DNA from: Streptomyces humidus
Lineage (GTDB): Bacteria > Actinomycetota > Actinomycetes > Streptomycetales > Streptomycetaceae
Length of the DNA stretch: 64,000 nt
Assembly: GCF_014649655.1 (NCBI RefSeq)
Contig: NZ_BMTL01000004.1
Location: 80,340 to 144,339, forward strand
Reading direction: 5' to 3'
Below, in pieces: positions 61,157 through 64,000 of the stretch. Position 1 is the stretch's first letter. Every line of letters starts with the position of its first letter. The notes below the pieces were generated by a model. That model was not told the DNA's origin and did no database searches. It saw only the letters and a program-made list of their open reading frames with translations. The position numbers were made by a program, and so were the translations under genes.

Positions 61157-62617
61157 TCAGACCCCGGTCTCGGCCGCGATCCTTCCCGCCCGTACCGCCG
61201 CGACCAGGTCCGTGTGGTCGGCCTCGGTACGGTCGGCGTAGGCCACGGCGAACGCCGCGATCGCCTCGTCGAGTTCCTCGTTCTTGCCGCAGTAGCCGGC
61301 GATCAGCCGGGGGTCGGCGCTGTGGGAGTGGGCACGGGCCAGCAGGGCGCCGGTCATCCGGCCGTAGTCGTCGACCTGGTCGGCGGCGAGCGCGGCCGGG
61401 TCGACGCTGCCCTTGCGGTTGCGGAACTGCCGCACCTGGAAGGGGCGACCGTCGACCGTCGTCCAGCCCAGCAGGATGTCGCTGACGACCTGCATGCGCT
61501 TCTGGCCGAGCACCACCCGGCGGCCCTCGTGGTCCACCTCCGGCGCGTCGAGGCCGGCGGTCACCAGGTGCGGGACCAGCGCCGAGGAGCGTGCCTCCTT
61601 CACCTGCAGGATCAGCGGCTCGCCCCGGTGGTCCAGCAGCAGGACCACGTACGACCGCGTCCCCACACTGCCCGTGCCGACGATGCGGAAGGCGACGTCG
61701 TGCACCGCGTGGCGGGACAGCAGGGGATGACGGTCCTCGGACAGCGTGGTCAGGTAATGCTCCAGGGACGCGGCCACCTCATGGGCCTCCGCGTCCGGGA
61801 CCCGGCGCAGCACCGGCGCCGCGTCGACGAAGCGACGACCGCCGTCCTGCGTCGCCTCGGTCGACTTGGCCGCGAACCGCCCGCTGGTGTTGGCCCGAGC
61901 CTTCTCCGAGACCCGTTCCAGGGTGCCCAGCAGGTCGTGGGCGTCGGCGTGGGAGACGAGCTCCTCGTCGGCGATGGCGTTCCACGCGTCCAGCACCGGG
62001 AGCTTGGCCAGCAACCGCATGGTGCGCCGATAGGAACCGGCCGCGCCGTGCGCCGCCCGGCGGCAAGTGTCCTCGTCCGCGCCGGCCTCCCGGCCCGCGA
62101 GCACCAGGGAGGCGGCGAGGCGCTTGAGATCCCACTCCCAGGGGCCTTCGACCGTCTCGTCGAAGTCGTTGAGATCGATGACCAGACCGCCCCGGGCATC
62201 GCCGTACAGACCGAAGTTGGCGGCGTGGGCGTCCCCGCAGATCTGGGCGAGCACGCCGGTCATGGGGGTGCGGGCCAGGTCGTACGCCATGAGCCCCGCC
62301 GAGCCGCGCAGGAAGGCGAACGGTGTCGCCGCCATCCGGCCGACCCTTATCGGCGTGAGCTCCGGGATCCGGCCCCGGCCGGACTCCTCGACCGCTGCCA
62401 CCGCGTCCGGCCTGGAGGCGTCCAGGACGAGTTCGGCATGCGCTGACCGCGGCACCCTGTGGCGCAGCTGCCGGCCCTCCGTCTTGGGCGTCACGGGAGC
62501 CGCGTCCGGTCCCGCCCCGGCGGGACGCCCGACGGGCCACTCGGCGAACCCTCGCACCCGGGGGAGCCTGCGCGCCTCGCCCGTCCCCGCCACTGCACCT
62601 TCGGCCTCGGTCGACAT
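61157..62617 (-). CDS. DUF2252 protein (kinase-like fold)
   Basis: 486 aa. DUF2252 blocks: MAATPFAFLRGSAGLMAYDL, QICGDAHAANFGLYGDARGG (GDxHxxNxG), LVIDLNDFDETVEGPWEWDL (DFDE), then LKRLAASLVLAGREAG and VVLLLDHRGEPLILQVKEAR. The GDxHxxNFG/DFDD pair resembles kinase-fold catalytic and metal sites, but no reaction is known. Starts at ATG 62617. Ends 200 bp before the J-domain gene start, with nothing else supported in between. Confidence 0.93.
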   Translation of the reverse strand: MSTEAEGAVAGTGEARRLPRVRGFAEWPVGRPAGAGPDAAPVTPKTEGRQLRHRVPRSAHAELVLDASRPDAVAAVEESGRGRIPELTPIRVGRMAATPFAFLRGSAGLMAYDLARTPMTGVLAQICGDAHAANFGLYGDARGGLVIDLNDFDETVEGPWEWDLKRLAASLVLAGREAGADEDTCRRAAHGAAGSYRRTMRLLAKLPVLDAWNAIADEELVSHADAHDLLGTLERVSEKARANTSGRFAAKSTEATQDGGRRFVDAAPVLRRVPDAEAHEVAASLEHYLTTLSEDRHPLLSRHAVHDVAFRIVGTGSVGTRSYVVLLLDHRGEPLILQVKEARSSALVPHLVTAGLDAPEVDHEGRRVVLGQKRMQVVSDILLGWTTVDGRPFQVRQFRNRKGSVDPAALAADQVDDYGRMTGALLARAHSHSADPRLIAGYCGKNEELDEAIAAFAVAYADRTEADHTDLVAAVRAGRIAAETGV

Positions 62618-62869
62618 GACCGCCTCCCCCGCACACGTACGCCCGTCGACCCGACGAGCTGAACATCAACTCGTGCAGACCGTACAGCCGCGGACGGGGA
62701 CCCGTCAGGCTCCGGAGGGCCCGGTCTTTCCCCCGGCGGACCTGGACCTGCGGGGCTTTCGGGCCGGTGAGTCACCGACGGAGGCCGCCGGCCAGGCTCT
62801 GCAGGGGATCCGCAGGAGGTGTGCAGGGGGTGCGCAGAGGAATCTGCAGGGATCGTCTCCCACCCCTCC

Positions 62870-64000
62870 TCAGATGATGCGGTACGGTCCCCAGCCGGTA
62901 CCGGCCTGATAGCGGGTGCCGAGCGTCTCCATGCCGGACTTTCCGGTGCCGGGGTACACCCACAGCGTTCCGTCGGACGCCTGACGGGACAGCACGTCGG
63001 TGCGCCCGTCACTGTTGAAGTCCCCGGTGCGGATGGCGTCCTGGCTCTGCCAGCCCCTGCCGACCTGGTAGCGCGCCGCGAAGGTCTCCATCCCGGGCCT
63101 CCCGGTGCCGGGGTACACCCACAACGTTCCGTCGGACGCCTGACGGGACAGCACGTCGGTGCGCCCGTCGTTGTTGAGGTCGCCGGTGGTGACGGCGTCC
63201 TGGCTCTGCCAGCCGGTGCCGGCCTGGTAGCGGGTGCCGAGGGTGCCCATACCGGGATTCCCGGTGCCGGGGTACACCCACAGCGTTCCGTCGGACGCCT
63301 GACGGGACAGCACGTCGGTGAGCCCGTCACTGTTGAAGTCCCCGGTGCGGATGGCGTCCTGGCTCTGCCAGCCCCTGCCGACCTGATAGCGGGCCGCGAA
63401 GGTCTCCATCCCGGGCCTCCCGGTGCCGGGGTACACCCACAGCGTTCCGTCGGACGCCTGACGGGACAGGAGGTCACCGATGCCGTCGTTGTCGAGGTCT
63501 CCGACGGTGACGGCGTCCTGGCTCTGCCAGCCGGTGCCGGCCTGGTAGCGGGTGCCGAGGGTGCCCATACCGGAGTTCCCGGTGCCCGGGTAGATCCACA
63601 GAATGCCGTCGCTCTTGACGGCCGCGATGTCGGCCTTGCCGTCACCGGTGAGGTCGTCGGGGTTGCGGGAGACGGCGCGACCGACCCAGTCGCCGATGTC
63701 GTCGACACGGGTGTCGACGGCGCCGGTACGGGTTTCCGCGGGATCGATCCCGAGACATCCGCCCTGCCAGGAGCGGGAGTTGACGGCGACGAGTTCCGTG
63801 GCGCCGTTGACGGTGCGCAGGGCGGGGCCGCCGGCGTCGCCCTTGCAGACGGTCGCGGTGTCGGAGCCGTTGAGTTCCACTGTCGCGTCCGTGGTGGAGG
63901 CGACGGTGAACGTGCCGGTGTGGAGCTTGTCGGGCACCCATTCGGTCTTGGTGCGTCCGAATCCGGCGCTCACCAGCTCCTCACCGGCAGCGGCGGGCGT
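62870..64000 (-). CDS. Trypsin-fold protein with FG-GAP/VCBS repeats, C-terminal part; 5' end outside window
   Basis: The frame is open to the window edge, so the N-terminus (signal, His and Asp regions of the protease) is missing here. Visible: the end of an S1-type trypsin domain with CKGDAGGPALRTVNG, where Ala stands where the catalytic Ser of GDSGGP normally is, a paired Cys in WQGGCLGI, then DIGDWVGRAVSRNPDD. Five FG-GAP-like 53-residue repeats follow (TGDFNSDGRTDVLSRQASDG type with Asp-rich Ca-binding turns), which usually fold as a propeller on secreted Streptomyces proteins. The likely role is extracellular binding rather than proteolysis (inference). Confidence 0.88.
   Translation of the reverse strand, partial: TPAAAGEELVSAGFGRTKTEWVPDKLHTGTFTVASTTDATVELNGSDTATVCKGDAGGPALRTVNGATELVAVNSRSWQGGCLGIDPAETRTGAVDTRVDDIGDWVGRAVSRNPDDLTGDGKADIAAVKSDGILWIYPGTGNSGMGTLGTRYQAGTGWQSQDAVTVGDLDNDGIGDLLSRQASDGTLWVYPGTGRPGMETFAARYQVGRGWQSQDAIRTGDFNSDGLTDVLSRQASDGTLWVYPGTGNPGMGTLGTRYQAGTGWQSQDAVTTGDLNNDGRTDVLSRQASDGTLWVYPGTGRPGMETFAARYQVGRGWQSQDAIRTGDFNSDGRTDVLSRQASDGTLWVYPGTGKSGMETLGTRYQAGTGWGPYRII
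62880..63662 (-). repeat. 159-bp tandem FG-GAP coding repeats, 5 units, alternating in two types
   Basis: Units of 53 codons alternate between a GTLGTRYQAGTGWQSQDAVT end and an ETFAARYQVGRGWQSQDAIR end, so the true higher-order period is 106 codons (318 bp). DNA identity between like units is very high. Confidence 0.92.

Noticed and set aside
59477..62446. 989-codon open frame on the plus strand
   Set aside because: It lies antisense to the rhodanese, J-domain and DUF2252 genes, includes the 27-bp repeat, and has no recognisable domain.

Overview
The window is high-GC actinobacterial DNA and almost certainly a Streptomyces chromosome. The evidence is strong third-position GC bias, GTG and TTG starts, a DUF397/Scr1-type regulator/ATPase-like triad, SpoIIE-type phosphatases, a mycothiol-dependent enzyme, two Ser/Thr kinases and a bacterial proteasome activator. 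From memory of the S. coelicolor gene order, metG-aspS-acyl-CoA dehydrogenase-two bkd operons-bkdR is core-chromosome synteny on one side of oriC. Seven sites matching the ParB target parS (GTTTCACGTGAAAC and near variants) and several DnaA-box-like sequences fit an origin-proximal position.

Layout. 1-5.4 kb: the 3' end of a VWA protein gene with a 30-bp repeat, metG, a hypothetical gene, and the DUF397/Scr1 HTH/ATPase triad. 5.4-9.6 kb: a decayed accessory island holding a doubly frameshifted HTH gene, an Rpn-like gene, remnants of a DapF-like gene and a PH-domain gene, and an AbiEii-like nucleotidyltransferase. 9.6-23.7 kb: housekeeping and regulatory genes (aspS, SpoIIE phosphatase, Bro-N protein, a 5'-truncated pirin gene, SseB-like, FadE-type dehydrogenase, M18 aminopeptidase, LURP-one-like, nitrilase-family, mycothiol enzyme, D,D-carboxypeptidase). 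24-30 kb: GntR regulator, MFS transporter and the first bkd operon (E1alpha, E1beta, E2). 30-36 kb: aminoglycoside-phosphotransferase-like gene, two divergent Ser/Thr kinases and Bpa. 37-42.4 kb: quinone oxidoreductase, a divergent pair of RCK genes (one with a K+ pore), a parS cluster, moeA and mobA. 42.5-46.8 kb: the second bkd operon and divergent bkdR. 46.8-59.5 kb: phenylacetate catabolism (TetR, paaH, paaN, paaABCDE, an acyl-CoA dehydrogenase), interrupted by an rRNA methyltransferase/HTTM/DUF5819 operon. 59.7-64 kb: rhodanese, J-domain protein, DUF2252 protein and the 3' end of a trypsin-fold/FG-GAP protein.

How the genes work together. The two bkd operons encode branched-chain 2-oxo acid dehydrogenase subunits, which supply branched starter units for fatty acid and polyketide synthesis. 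E3 is not in the window. PaaABCDE epoxidise phenylacetyl-CoA, while PaaN and PaaH act further down the pathway; PaaK, PaaG, PaaJ and PaaZ are not here. Three copies of an ACCG-NN-CG-NN-CGGT-type palindrome lie in the bkd/bkdR, paaH/paaN and pre-paaA gaps. This suggests that the TetR protein encoded beside paaH controls paa genes and perhaps the neighbouring bkd operon. A recurring oddity is short-period minisatellites, several of which expand in frame inside otherwise conserved enzymes.
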